This document shows, piece after piece, positions 18,701 through 26,308 of a stretch of 64,000 nucleotides of DNA. Source of the stretch: Microvirga rosea (lineage in GTDB: Bacteria; Pseudomonadota; Alphaproteobacteria; Rhizobiales; Beijerinckiaceae). Position numbers and translations under genes: made by a program. Position 1 is the first letter of the stretch. Every line of letters begins with the position of its first letter. The stretch covers positions 124,001 to 188,000 of the forward strand of contig NZ_JAJDOP010000004.1 of the NCBI RefSeq assembly GCF_020595095.1, given 5' to 3'. The notes under the pieces are model-generated. The model saw only the letters and a list, made by a program, of their open reading frames with translations, was not told the DNA's origin and ran no database searches.

Positions 18701-21700
18701 AGGAGGATCTCCGCACCATCCTCACGGACTGGCGGACCGCGTCCGAGTCGAATTTCCTGTTCCGTGGCAGCCGACAGAACAAGGTGCGCCAGGCCTTGCA
18801 GCCCTTCGCCACGTCCCCGGTGCCGACGGACCTCGGCGTGGAACTCGTCAAACTGCTCGACCTGAAGGACGTGCGCGCGTCCGCGGAGCGGCTCCGCGAG
18901 ACCCTCATCGCGGTTGGCGTGTCGTGGGACGGCATCGACACCGACATGGCGGAGGTCGAGGGTTGGCTCGAGTGGGCGGCCCATGCGCGGAAGGTATCCT
19001 CGCTGGCGGCCGATGCGCTGGGCCTCGACCGCTCCCTCATGCTCGAGCGCGTGCGTGGGCTGCTCGCGGACGATGCCCTATGGGAGCTGGGAGGCGTGGG
19101 CACCGAGGCGGCCGGCCACTGCCTGTCGGCTTGGGAGGCTGCCACGGCCGCAATCACGGCCGTCGCCCGGCTTGTCGATCGCGGCGGCGGCCCTGTTCCC
19201 CTTACAGACGGCCCGGATTGGATCGAGGAGACGGTCGCCATCGCGGCCCGCTGGAAAGCGAACCTTGGCCGGGCGCAGGAATGGTGCTTCTGGAACAAGG
19301 CCGGCAGCCAGGCCGCCGAACTCGGCCTCGGCCCGTTGGTCGCCGCCATCGCCAAAGGCTCTGTCAGGCCCGAGGAGGTGGCCACCGCGTTCGAGGCGGC
19401 CTATGCCCGCTGGTGGGCCGACCGCATCGTGGACGGCGATGCCGTCCTGCGCTCCTTCGTCCCCGCCCGCCATGCGGACGCGATCGCGCGTTTCCGGGCG
19501 GCTGACGAGCGGGTCGTCGAGCTGTCGAAGCGAATCATCAAGGCTCACCTTTCCGGCGACATCCCACCCCCCAACGCCTTCGGGGCGGATCCCGAATGGG
19601 GAACGCTGGCTCGCGAGATCACGAAGCGCGCAAGGCACATGCCCGTGCGCCGGCTGTTCTCCGAGATCCCGAGTGTGCTCACGAAGCTGACGCCTTGCGT
19701 GATGATGAGCCCGCTCTCCATCGCACAGTACCTCCCGCCCGACGGTGCCACCTTCGACGTGGTCATCTTCGACGAGGCGTCGCAGATCCCCGTCTGGGAC
19801 GCCATCGGCGCGATCGCCCGCGGCAAGCAGGTGATCATCGTGGGCGACCCCGAGCAGTTGCCGCCGACGAGCGTCGGCGAGCGTGGCGTCGACGAGATCG
19901 AGGACGGCACGGATGTCGAGGACCAGGAGAGCATCCTCGATGAGTGTCTCGCCGCGAACATCCCGCAGATCCGGCTCGACTGGCATTACCGCAGTGAGCA
20001 CGAGAGCCTGATTGCGTTCTCGAACAAGCACTACTACCGCGGCGAACTCGTGACCTTCCCTTCCCCGCTCACGACGGATCAGGCCGTCCGATACGTCCAT
20101 GTTCCCGGGGGCGTGTACGAGCGTGGCAAGGGCCGCGTGAACCAGGAAGAGGCGAAGGCCGTCGTTGCCGATGTGGTCCGACGGCTGAAGGATTCGTCCT
20201 TCCGGGAGCGGAAGCAGTCGCTGGGCGTGGTCACCTTCAACGCCGAGCAGCAGCGCCTCGTGGAGAACCTGCTCGACCAGGAGCGTCGGGCCTATCCCGA
20301 GTTGGAGGACTTCTTCGACCTCACCCGTTGGCACGAACCCGTGTTCATCAAGAACCTGGAGAACGTGCAGGGTGATGAACGTGACGTGATCCTGTTCACC
20401 GTCGCTGTGGCACCGGACCAGCCCGGCCGGGGCGTGGCCACGATCAGCTCCCTCAACAAGGATGGCGGCTACCGACGTCTGAACGTGGCGATCACCCGTG
20501 CCCGGCGGGAGATGGTTGTCTTCGCCACCCTCCGGCCGGACCAGATCGATCTCAGCCGAACGAACGCCCGCGCCATCCGGGACTTCAAGCACTTCCTCGA
20601 GTTCGCTGAGCGTGGTCCCCGTGCCCTGGCGGAGGCCTTCGCCCCGACGGGACGCGGCACCGAATCCCCATTCGAGGATGCCGTGAAGAAGGCGTTGGAG
20701 ACCCACGGGTGGGAAGTCCACACGCAGATCGGCGTCTCCAAGTTCTGCGTCGATCTTGCGGTCGTGCACCCGGACGCGCCGGGCCGTTATCTCGCGGGCA
20801 TCGAATGCGACGGGGCGACCTACCATCGGTCGGCCACGGCCCGCGACCGCGACAGGCTGCGGGAGCACATCCTCACCAAGCTCGGATGGCGCATCCGCCG
20901 GGTCTGGAGCACCGAATGGTGGATGGATGCCGAGCGAGCCTTCGAGGCGCTCCATGCGAAGCTTGTGGCCGACCTCGAGGAGGACCGCAGCACTCCCAAG
21001 GCGGAAGCGATCTCGGATGGGCAGCCGTCTTCCGGAGGCGATGCCGCCTCCGCACCTCACCTCGAATCCACCGTCGCGCAGCCATCAGAGGACCCCGTTC
21101 CCGATACCGCTCCTCCGATGGCTGTCCAAGCGATGCCGCCCGCCCCTGATCAGGACAACAAAGCTCCCGAGGAGCAGCGCATATACGCCCGCCGGGAGGC
21201 CGATCCCAGCGACGCCATCGTCATCCCGACCCCGCAGGGCATCTACGTCCCCGCAACGGTGGATGACAGCGGCCATGCCCCCGACGGAGAGCGCTTCTAC
21301 GACCCCACCTACCGCCCAAAGCTCAGGGAGATGGTGCGGCACGTGATCCGGACCGAGGGACCGATCTTCGATGACGTTCTGGTCCAGCGACTGGCCCGCG
21401 CCCACGGTTTCCAACGGGCGGCGGGCAAGATCCGGGAAATAGTGCTCGGGGTGGTCCCCCAGGGCATCGAACGCACCGACGAGGACGGCCGCACCGTTTT
21501 CTGGCCCGAGGGAACCGATCCCGGGCGTCTCTTCCCACTTAGGGAGTCTGATCCGGGTGTTCGGACGCATGGCGACATCCCCGTCCATGAACTGGCCAGC
21601 CTTGCCGCAAGCCTCGCCTCCGATGAGGATGACGAGGAAGTCGTCATTCGCCTCATGGCGGAGAAGTTCGGGCTATCACGGATCAAGCAGGGAACGCGCG

Positions 21701-21744
21701 CTCGCTTCGAGGCGGCTCTTCGACTAGCAAGAGGATCGGCCTAG
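15790..21744 (+). CDS. DUF4011 / SF1 helicase / nuclease / DUF3320 defence-type protein
   Basis: 1984 residues. Order seen: a beta-rich N-terminus; a transglutaminase-like segment with GTCLDLTLIYAAAL (Cys about 220) and EGHAFVG (His about 250); DUF4011 (LLDLTLRNKMLNF, about 380); SF1 helicase with Walker A GPPGTGKSQ (about 694) and Walker B VIFDEASQIP (about 1325), GDPEQLPPTS and an NVAITRARREM motif; a Vsr/DUF559-like nuclease with FCVDLAVVH and GIECDGATYH (about 1650-1680); and DUF3320 (about 1840-1910). Proteins of this build are linked to anti-phage defence (the DUF4011-helicase-Vsr type, called Hhe as I recall). A PD-(D/E)XK-like gene follows after 18 bp. Confidence 0.88.
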   Translation: MADGKVSLSIVVSNHISAAFHQNSVPTIREITIENGADRDLADLVVEVTSEPEFAAPLTVRIDRIPAKSTQHVRSPNLPLSIAFLRKLTEAVQGELRFTLKEQDMELAGAVKSIRLLPPSHWGGTGSAPELLAAFVRPNDPAIDAILREAGLKLAAAGKPNAIDGYTSGRRDRAWELAAAIWSVLAAKRLTYVLPPKSFERQGQKVRSPSEILEKRVGTCLDLTLIYAAALEQAGLNPMVVLTEGHAFVGIFLRREELPMAVVDDVQALRKRRDADEAIFVETTYLTHTPPGRFGDAVRKGAAHIDEEAEASLEVAVDVSRARTAQIRPLDLGDGVAPAPVAGEEGPELDLGIDEAPTFPEDIVVREVEDRNVDRLERWKRKLLDLTLRNKMLNFKDGAKSVRIECPEPHTLEDALSSGRRFKILPKSDVLGDSDIRDAKLHEERTSADARRQVAMDAIARNELHSTLDEKDLNARLTDLYRVTRTAFEESGSNILFLAMGFLRWRQDEKGKGQELKAPLLLVPVSLERSSVRAGFRLALHEDEIRFNPTLMEMLRQDFNLRMVELEGELPADGSGIDVAKVWSIVRAHVRDVRGWEVTPEVVLSTFSFTKFLMWRDLVERMHLLKQNSVVRHLVDTPKHSYGDDRPFPSPSRLDHERHPSEVFAPLSADSSQLAAVFAAAGGKDFVLHGPPGTGKSQTITNMISQLLAMGRKVLFVSQKTAALEVVRRRLIDVGLGDYCLEVHSSKAQKSAILNQLRTSWHERAVPDAREWKEAAEELAELRNELNALVAALHTRRSNGMSAYQTFGIVVAHRGRFEDVVFDWPDAAHDEAFLNSLRKTCRDLSTALRAAGDPSEHPLRGIGTVEWSPGWRTELTVALDALGRAIGPLRDATRRIGDAIAVPGANSYAAMRAVALLAALLTRPEARKAARCIAADHAALRSAIEDLQSLKTKAADIQGGLSGTYSASVFKEDLRTILTDWRTASESNFLFRGSRQNKVRQALQPFATSPVPTDLGVELVKLLDLKDVRASAERLRETLIAVGVSWDGIDTDMAEVEGWLEWAAHARKVSSLAADALGLDRSLMLERVRGLLADDALWELGGVGTEAAGHCLSAWEAATAAITAVARLVDRGGGPVPLTDGPDWIEETVAIAARWKANLGRAQEWCFWNKAGSQAAELGLGPLVAAIAKGSVRPEEVATAFEAAYARWWADRIVDGDAVLRSFVPARHADAIARFRAADERVVELSKRIIKAHLSGDIPPPNAFGADPEWGTLAREITKRARHMPVRRLFSEIPSVLTKLTPCVMMSPLSIAQYLPPDGATFDVVIFDEASQIPVWDAIGAIARGKQVIIVGDPEQLPPTSVGERGVDEIEDGTDVEDQESILDECLAANIPQIRLDWHYRSEHESLIAFSNKHYYRGELVTFPSPLTTDQAVRYVHVPGGVYERGKGRVNQEEAKAVVADVVRRLKDSSFRERKQSLGVVTFNAEQQRLVENLLDQERRAYPELEDFFDLTRWHEPVFIKNLENVQGDERDVILFTVAVAPDQPGRGVATISSLNKDGGYRRLNVAITRARREMVVFATLRPDQIDLSRTNARAIRDFKHFLEFAERGPRALAEAFAPTGRGTESPFEDAVKKALETHGWEVHTQIGVSKFCVDLAVVHPDAPGRYLAGIECDGATYHRSATARDRDRLREHILTKLGWRIRRVWSTEWWMDAERAFEALHAKLVADLEEDRSTPKAEAISDGQPSSGGDAASAPHLESTVAQPSEDPVPDTAPPMAVQAMPPAPDQDNKAPEEQRIYARREADPSDAIVIPTPQGIYVPATVDDSGHAPDGERFYDPTYRPKLREMVRHVIRTEGPIFDDVLVQRLARAHGFQRAAGKIREIVLGVVPQGIERTDEDGRTVFWPEGTDPGRLFPLRESDPGVRTHGDIPVHELASLAASLASDEDDEEVVIRLMAEKFGLSRIKQGTRARFEAALRLARGSA

Positions 21745-21762
21745 ACGCGGTCCGATTTTGGG

Positions 21763-22521
21763 ATGACCTCACGAGAAACCGCTACAGCAAAGACTGGCTC
21801 TGGAGTCATGTTGGAATCCAGCAAACCCAGGCCGACGTTAACTCAGGTCCAGATCATCCAATCACTTGCCGAGGCACTCGCCTGGTTCGAGAAGGAGTTG
21901 AGCTGGGGAGTGGCTCCGGCCGAGTTGAACCACCTCACAGGTCGGATCGGCGAACTCTATGCCGCGATGATCACCCGTGGTCAGATGGCCCTCGAAACCA
22001 ACCAGCGGGGATACGATGTCGTGTCCTCCTCGAACGAGCGTATCTCTGTCAAGACGGTCACCACCTCCCCCCATGTCTCCTTCAATCTCTCGACGTTCGA
22101 GTACGTCGACAGGGTCATAGTCCTTCGCGTCAACGTCGACGACGAACTGGGTATTTCGGTCGAGGAACTCCTCGATGAAACCGCAGAGTCAGCCAAGGGC
22201 AAGATGCGGCTTGGCGACGGCAAGTACGTGTACTCCATCGCACAGGGAACCCAACGGGAGAAGCGCCCCGTCGAGGACCTGCATGTCACAGCGCGAGCGA
22301 GACATTCTGACTTCGAGATCGTCCGATATGAGAGCGGCGCAATCCGCATCCTGCGCGACGGAGTCATCCAGCCCGTAGTCGTCAAAGATGTCCTCAGGCC
22401 CATTGCTGCCGACCTTGGTGTCAGCCTCCTGAACCCCAAGGGAGAGACCAAGAACACGCAGTCCCTCGGTGCCGATGTGATCCGTGCGCTCAACCTAGGT
22501 AACGATCGTCCAGTTACCTAG
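21763..22521 (+). CDS. DUF6998-like putative PD-(D/E)XK protein
   Basis: 252 residues. The core has LTGRIGELYAAM (about residues 56-67), GYDVVS and ERISVKTV (about 90-95), an arrangement Glu...Asp...SxK that fits a PD-(D/E)XK nuclease-like fold and matches my memory of DUF6998. The C-terminal half is unassigned. It begins 18 bp after the helicase-nuclease gene on the same strand and is therefore probably its operon partner. No strong ribosome binding site is seen, consistent with coupling. Nuclease activity is inference; restriction-like self/non-self discrimination is possible but not shown. Confidence 0.65.
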   Translation: MTSRETATAKTGSGVMLESSKPRPTLTQVQIIQSLAEALAWFEKELSWGVAPAELNHLTGRIGELYAAMITRGQMALETNQRGYDVVSSSNERISVKTVTTSPHVSFNLSTFEYVDRVIVLRVNVDDELGISVEELLDETAESAKGKMRLGDGKYVYSIAQGTQREKRPVEDLHVTARARHSDFEIVRYESGAIRILRDGVIQPVVVKDVLRPIAADLGVSLLNPKGETKNTQSLGADVIRALNLGNDRPVT

Positions 22522-22702
22522 CGGGAATCACTGCGCTCTTCGAGCTTAAGCTGGAGAAGGCATTGGGGAACCTGCATCCTAAACACCGCTACGGAATTGT
22601 GGAGTTTCGCACGCATTCCACAGGCCGCGAACAAATAGAGAACAATTCTGTGGCGGGCTATAACGGGAATCAGTAAGGTCGCTGCTCTCAAGGGAGGTGA
22701 CA

Positions 22703-22939
22703 ATGATGGATCAGGTTCAGCCTGCTTGCAGCCCGGACGAGATGGAGGTCGATGTCACAGCCGTGATCGAGGCCTGCGGCGGCGATCCGAGAACTGCGAT
22801 TAAGGCGCTTCTCATCGAACAGCAGATCCAGGAGCAGCGCATTGAACGTCTGGCCTCAGCCCTGTCCTTCGGTTACGTGCGCGGGCGGATTGGTGTCACG
22901 TCGGGCCGCGCCGGCTCCAGCCATAGTGTAACCACCTGA
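22703..22939 (+). CDS. Small hypothetical protein
   Basis: 78 residues from the ATG at 22703, preceded by GGGAGG five bases upstream. The sequence has a helical segment DVTAVIEACGGDPRTAIKAL and a Gln/Glu-rich stretch LLIEQQIQEQRIERL that could form a short coiled coil, then a Gly/Ser-rich tail. I do not recognise the family. It stands alone, 180 bp after the DUF6998-like gene. The good ribosome binding site is the main support. Confidence 0.6.
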   Translation: MMDQVQPACSPDEMEVDVTAVIEACGGDPRTAIKALLIEQQIQEQRIERLASALSFGYVRGRIGVTSGRAGSSHSVTT

Positions 22940-23591
22940 TGGCACTTCGCACCAGGTTGGCATCATCGTCCCATCATCTGCTCGAGCGAATGCTGAACTT
23001 CGAGGCCTTGACTCTATGCGACACGGCCATTCGAGAAAGTCCCGGCGCCTCATGACGCCGGAGGTCGCCGACAGGCTTCTTAAATCCCTGCGCCCGACCC
23101 GCCATCTCCTCGCGCGGACGTTGGCGGAATCCCCATCGGCGGACCAGAATACTGTCAGATCGATCGGGTGGTGCAGGAGATCGATGGACTTGCCGAGATC
23201 CTGATCGGCGATGTGACCCACTACCATCAGAAAGTCCATTCCGTACCGGTGCCCGACACGGGACATGGCGGCGAATAGACGAGAAAGACACAGGCCCATG
23301 CCGCACGGAGCGGGTGCGATGGGCTTTCGAGACATGCAGTCCGGGCAATCGGCAGTTCCCCAAAGTCCGGTTATCGTCGCATCACGGACGTTCGGTGTAC
23401 TTCGGCCTCGTGCCATCACCAGACCTTCGCCAGGGCCGTGACGAGATCGGTGCAGCAACTCAGCCGAAAATGGCTTACGCGAGCTGGTACATGCCGTTGG
23501 GCTTGTCTCGGTAGAGCACGGCGGCACAGGCCTGTGGCAGCCCCATTGCTCATAGGCAATCCGGGACGCTAAAGACCAAATTCGGTGCAGG
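22940..23591. other. Long intergenic stretch, no convincing gene
   Basis: 650 bp without a recognisable gene. An open frame on the minus strand covers most of it, but its composition is Arg/Ser/Cys-rich, it extends antisense into the DUF1003 gene and it has no family resemblance. On the plus strand, short runs in two frames (near 23050 and 23150-23275) look like a protein interrupted by a frameshift but match nothing I know. It may be a decayed gene. Confidence 0.4.
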
Positions 23592-24158
23592 TCAGCTTGA
23601 GAGCAGTTTCGCGAGGGCTGCCCGCACCAGCTTGTCCAGTTCCTCAATCCGCTGCGTCTGATCGTGAAGCAAGCCTTCGAGATGCTCGCCGCGAATGCGG
23701 TCAAACTTGTCGTGCAGGGCCATGATCTCAACCTCGGCCTTCAGGTTGACCTCATAATCCAGGCTCGCGGCCAACCTGTCCCTGGTGGCCTGGCGGTTCT
23801 GAGACATCAGGATCACAGGGGCTTGAAGCGCGGCGACCATCGACAGGATCAAGTTCAGGAAAATGTAAGGGTACGGATCAAAGCCCCCGCCGAAGCTGGC
23901 TAAGGCAAGGCTGTTCACGACAACCCAGGCGATAAGCATCCCCGTGAAGATCGTGATGAAGGTCCAGGAACCGCCAAACCGAGCGACCCGATCCGCCAAG
24001 CGCTCACCCAGTGTCTGCTGTTCTGCGAGAACACTGTTCACATCTTGAGCGATGTGCGAATGCTTGGCAATGTGGAGAATTACCCGCTGCTCGCGTTCGG
24101 ACAATTTCGTCACGCCGCTGTCCAGCAACTGCCGAGCGAGTTGAGTCACCTCGTCCAT
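23592..24158 (-). CDS. DUF1003 membrane protein
   Basis: 188 residues. DUF1003 features are the two central transmembrane helices (FITIFTGMLIAWVVVNSLAL and YIFLNLILSMVAALQAPVIL) flanking FDPYPYIFLN, followed by MSQNRQATRDRLAASLDYEVN and a C-terminal coiled coil. The N-terminal 50 residues are cytoplasmic and include SEREQRVILHIA. It is an inner-membrane protein of unknown function, common among stress-type accessory genes in Rhizobiales. It is transcribed opposite to its neighbours and separated from them by long non-coding stretches. Confidence 0.88.
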   Translation of the reverse strand: MDEVTQLARQLLDSGVTKLSEREQRVILHIAKHSHIAQDVNSVLAEQQTLGERLADRVARFGGSWTFITIFTGMLIAWVVVNSLALASFGGGFDPYPYIFLNLILSMVAALQAPVILMSQNRQATRDRLAASLDYEVNLKAEVEIMALHDKFDRIRGEHLEGLLHDQTQRIEELDKLVRAALAKLLSS

Positions 24159-24544
24159 ACGCGCCCTCCGCTGTCATTCTGATCAGAGATTGCAGTCTAC
24201 CCTAGACATGGGGACTGGAGGAGGCTTGCCGTTCGCGCCCGTGGCGTATCCAAGGTGATCAAGAAAACCTTCTATTGCACCCTGCGACCCGTGCCACTCT
24301 TCCAAAGATCGGACGGCGGCTACCTACTTGCTAGGCGCATCAATCGGACCCCGCCGGGCACATAATCCACGCGAGATCCAAGAATATCAGAGAAGCATCG
24401 TGATCCCATTTTCAAATTCCAATCTCTTGAATTACGCCCAAGTATTGCCTTTCTCTTCGAGATCATCGAATAACTCCCAGTTTGAGGCAATCATATACTT
24501 AGGTCAGATAAGCGTGTATACTTCACCAAAGTTAGGAGTGCATC
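24159..24544. other. Intergenic stretch, AT-richer, no gene seen
   Basis: About 390 bp between divergent genes. It is more AT-rich than the surrounding DNA and presumably holds promoters for DUF1003 (leftward) and for the tiny membrane protein pair (rightward). An open frame that runs through it ends in frame with the second tiny protein but lacks a ribosome binding site. Confidence 0.45.
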
Positions 24545-24649
24545 ATGATTCAGAGAATCAGATCCTACATTTCTTACGAAAACGAAACGATCCTCGTTGC
24601 GGCTCTGGCCTTCCTGTTCTGCGGAGCCGTGATCTTGGGATTCATGTGA
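24545..24649 (+). CDS. Tiny single-span membrane protein (34 residues)
   Basis: Starts at an ATG seven bases after TAGGAG, a good ribosome binding site. The protein MIQRIRSYISYENETILVAA continues into a hydrophobic stretch (about residues 17-33) ending LGFM, so it is a single-pass membrane peptide with a basic N-terminus. Its stop overlaps the start of the next tiny gene as TGATG, indicating translational coupling. No family recognised. Genes this short are often skipped; the binding site plus coupling make it credible. Confidence 0.6.
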   Translation: MIQRIRSYISYENETILVAALAFLFCGAVILGFM

Positions 24650-24732
24650 TGCTTTCCCAGGCGCTGATTTCGCTCCTTCTGATCGCTGGCATTCTCGCCG
24701 TCTTCACGCTGGCGCTCCGCTCCCATGGGTGA
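24649..24732 (+). CDS. Tiny single-span membrane protein (27 residues)
   Basis: Starts within the stop codon of the preceding tiny gene (TGATG). MLSQALISLLLIAGILAVFT followed by LALRSHG is almost entirely one hydrophobic helix. With the upstream 34-residue peptide it forms a two-gene module resembling small membrane stress or toxin peptides, but I recognise no family. A much longer in-frame open frame begins at 24328; I prefer the short form because of the overlap and the lack of an upstream ribosome binding site. Confidence 0.5.
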   Translation: MLSQALISLLLIAGILAVFTLALRSHG

Positions 24733-24886
24733 GAGAACCCTGATCGCGAACGCGGGTCCGTGCAATTTCGCTGGTGTCGCCGGTCGGTTAGGAACGAGAC
24801 CCTGCACTGGCCGATTGTCCTGTAGACGAGAGGCTCTGCCGACGCGACACGGGTCTGGACAGGCCTAGGAAGGGCAGTGCCCGACA

Positions 24887-25888
24887 ATGAACAAGCGCTC
24901 ATCAGTCATGCACCGCCGCCTCGCCGCGATCTTCTACGCTGACGTGGCAGGTTACGTGCGCCTGATGAATGCCGATGAGGCCGGAACTCTGGCTCTGCTC
25001 AACTCTCGCCGCGAGGTCATGGATCGGCACATCACCCAGTACGGCGGCCGCACGGCCAACACGGCAGGCGACAGTATTCTCGCTGAGTTCCCGAGCGTCG
25101 TTGATGCGGTCCAATGTGCGATTGGCATTCAGGAGAGGATCGCTGCGGCTAATGAGGAAACCCCTGAGAAACGCCGGCTGACCTTCCGGATCGGCATTCA
25201 CGTTGGAGAGGTCATGATCCGCAACGGCGACATGTTTGGTGATGGAGTGAACATTGCAGCCCGCATGGAGAAGCTGGCACAGCCGGGATTGGTCTGCCTC
25301 TCAGGAACGGCGTATGACTACGTGTCCAAGGTGCTGCCGCTGGCCTTCGACGACCTTGGGACACAACTGGTGAAAAACTTGGATGCGCCCATCCGGGCGT
25401 ATTTGGCCCATCCCACGGATCATCCGCTATCTCGGGCGCTGCCACCGGTTCACCGCCGCAGTGAGTTCAACCTGGGGCGACGCTTCCACACCATTCTGAA
25501 CCACGCGCTGGTGGGTGTGACCAAGCCCGAGGGCCTGACACTGGTCGAGCCTGCGGTGCTGGCCTCCCTCCACGATGCGCCTAACATCGACGAGCGGCGA
25601 CTGGCCGAGCGGATCGGTATCGACCTCGCCAGTGCCCAGCGGATGGTCCGGCACCTGGAGCTTCTCGGGTTCGTCGCCCGAACATCGGGGAAACACGGAC
25701 GCAACACGCGTCTCCTCAGCCTCTCGCCAGAAGGACACGAACTCTATGCACGGTTATACCCGGCGATCCTTGCTGCGCGGGATCGGGTGATGGCTGCCCT
25801 GTCGGAGCGGGAGCGGGAGACCCTGCAAGACCTCTTGGCGCGCGTGATCAATGCCAATGAACTCACGAGCCATCGCCGCTCGGGCTGA
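24887..25888 (+). CDS. Class III adenylate/guanylate cyclase fused to a MarR-type HTH domain
   Basis: 333 residues. Residues about 9-178 are a class III nucleotide cyclase domain: IFYADVAGYVRLM and TAGDSILAEF supply the two metal-binding Asp residues, FRIGIHVGEV and DGVNIAARMEKL (Asn/Arg) the transition-state residues. Residues about 195-320 resemble a MarR-family winged helix: FHTILNHALVG, ERIGIDLASAQRMVRHLELL (recognition region) and LSLSPEGHELYARLYPAI. Cyclases usually carry HAMP, TPR or GAF partners, so a MarR fusion is unusual. It precedes the monooxygenase-like and kinase genes by about 100 bp. Confidence 0.82.
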   Translation: MNKRSSVMHRRLAAIFYADVAGYVRLMNADEAGTLALLNSRREVMDRHITQYGGRTANTAGDSILAEFPSVVDAVQCAIGIQERIAAANEETPEKRRLTFRIGIHVGEVMIRNGDMFGDGVNIAARMEKLAQPGLVCLSGTAYDYVSKVLPLAFDDLGTQLVKNLDAPIRAYLAHPTDHPLSRALPPVHRRSEFNLGRRFHTILNHALVGVTKPEGLTLVEPAVLASLHDAPNIDERRLAERIGIDLASAQRMVRHLELLGFVARTSGKHGRNTRLLSLSPEGHELYARLYPAILAARDRVMAALSERERETLQDLLARVINANELTSHRRSG

Positions 25889-25990
25889 TCCTTGCGAGAC
25901 CACGCGGCTGAACAGAGGGGCATCCCTCAGAGCGCTATGACGGATTGCTCCAGTGTGCTGTGATAGCCCGAGTTCTCGGGGAGATATCCC

Positions 25991-26308
25991 ATGGCCTTTG
26001 TCATGTTTCAGTATGACCGCCCGACCGACTCGCATCGCTGGAACGATTATAACCAGCGGGTCCGGGACTGGATTGCCGAGCTTCTGCAAATCCCGGGTGC
26101 GGTGTCCTTCATGGCCTATCGCACTGCTGACGGAGCCAGCCCCGACACGATCACCCTGCTCGAGTTCCAAACTGTGGAGGATGCTCGCAAGGCGCACGCA
26201 TCCGAGCAGATGCAGAGAGTTCTCGAAGGTCTCCGGTCAGTCGGCGTGGCGGCCAAGATTCTGCTGGTGGAGCGCTCGCCATTCACGCCCGAGCCATTTC
26301 ACACGTGA
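25991..26308 (+). CDS. Small dimeric alpha-beta barrel (ABM-like) protein
   Basis: 105 residues with the pattern of an antibiotic-biosynthesis-monooxygenase-like ferredoxin fold: an N-terminal strand (FVMFQYDRP), a helix (YNQRVRDWIAELLQIPGAV), a strand (SFMAYRT), a strand TITLLEFQTVEDARKAHAS and a helix EQMQRVLEGLRSVG. Such proteins form dimeric barrels that may oxidise or simply bind small ligands. The stop overlaps the GTG start of the kinase by three bases (GTGA), so the two are probably coupled. An RBS-like GGGGAGA lies upstream of the ATG. Confidence 0.7.
   Translation: MAFVMFQYDRPTDSHRWNDYNQRVRDWIAELLQIPGAVSFMAYRTADGASPDTITLLEFQTVEDARKAHASEQMQRVLEGLRSVGVAAKILLVERSPFTPEPFHT

Noticed and set aside
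22856..23731. 291-codon minus-strand open frame
   Set aside because: It is antisense to the DUF1003 gene at one end, rich in Arg, Ser and Cys, has no ribosome binding site and resembles no family.
24328..24732. 134-codon plus-strand frame ending with the 27-residue peptide
   Set aside because: The upstream 107 codons have no ribosome binding site and unlikely composition; the TGATG overlap supports the short form.
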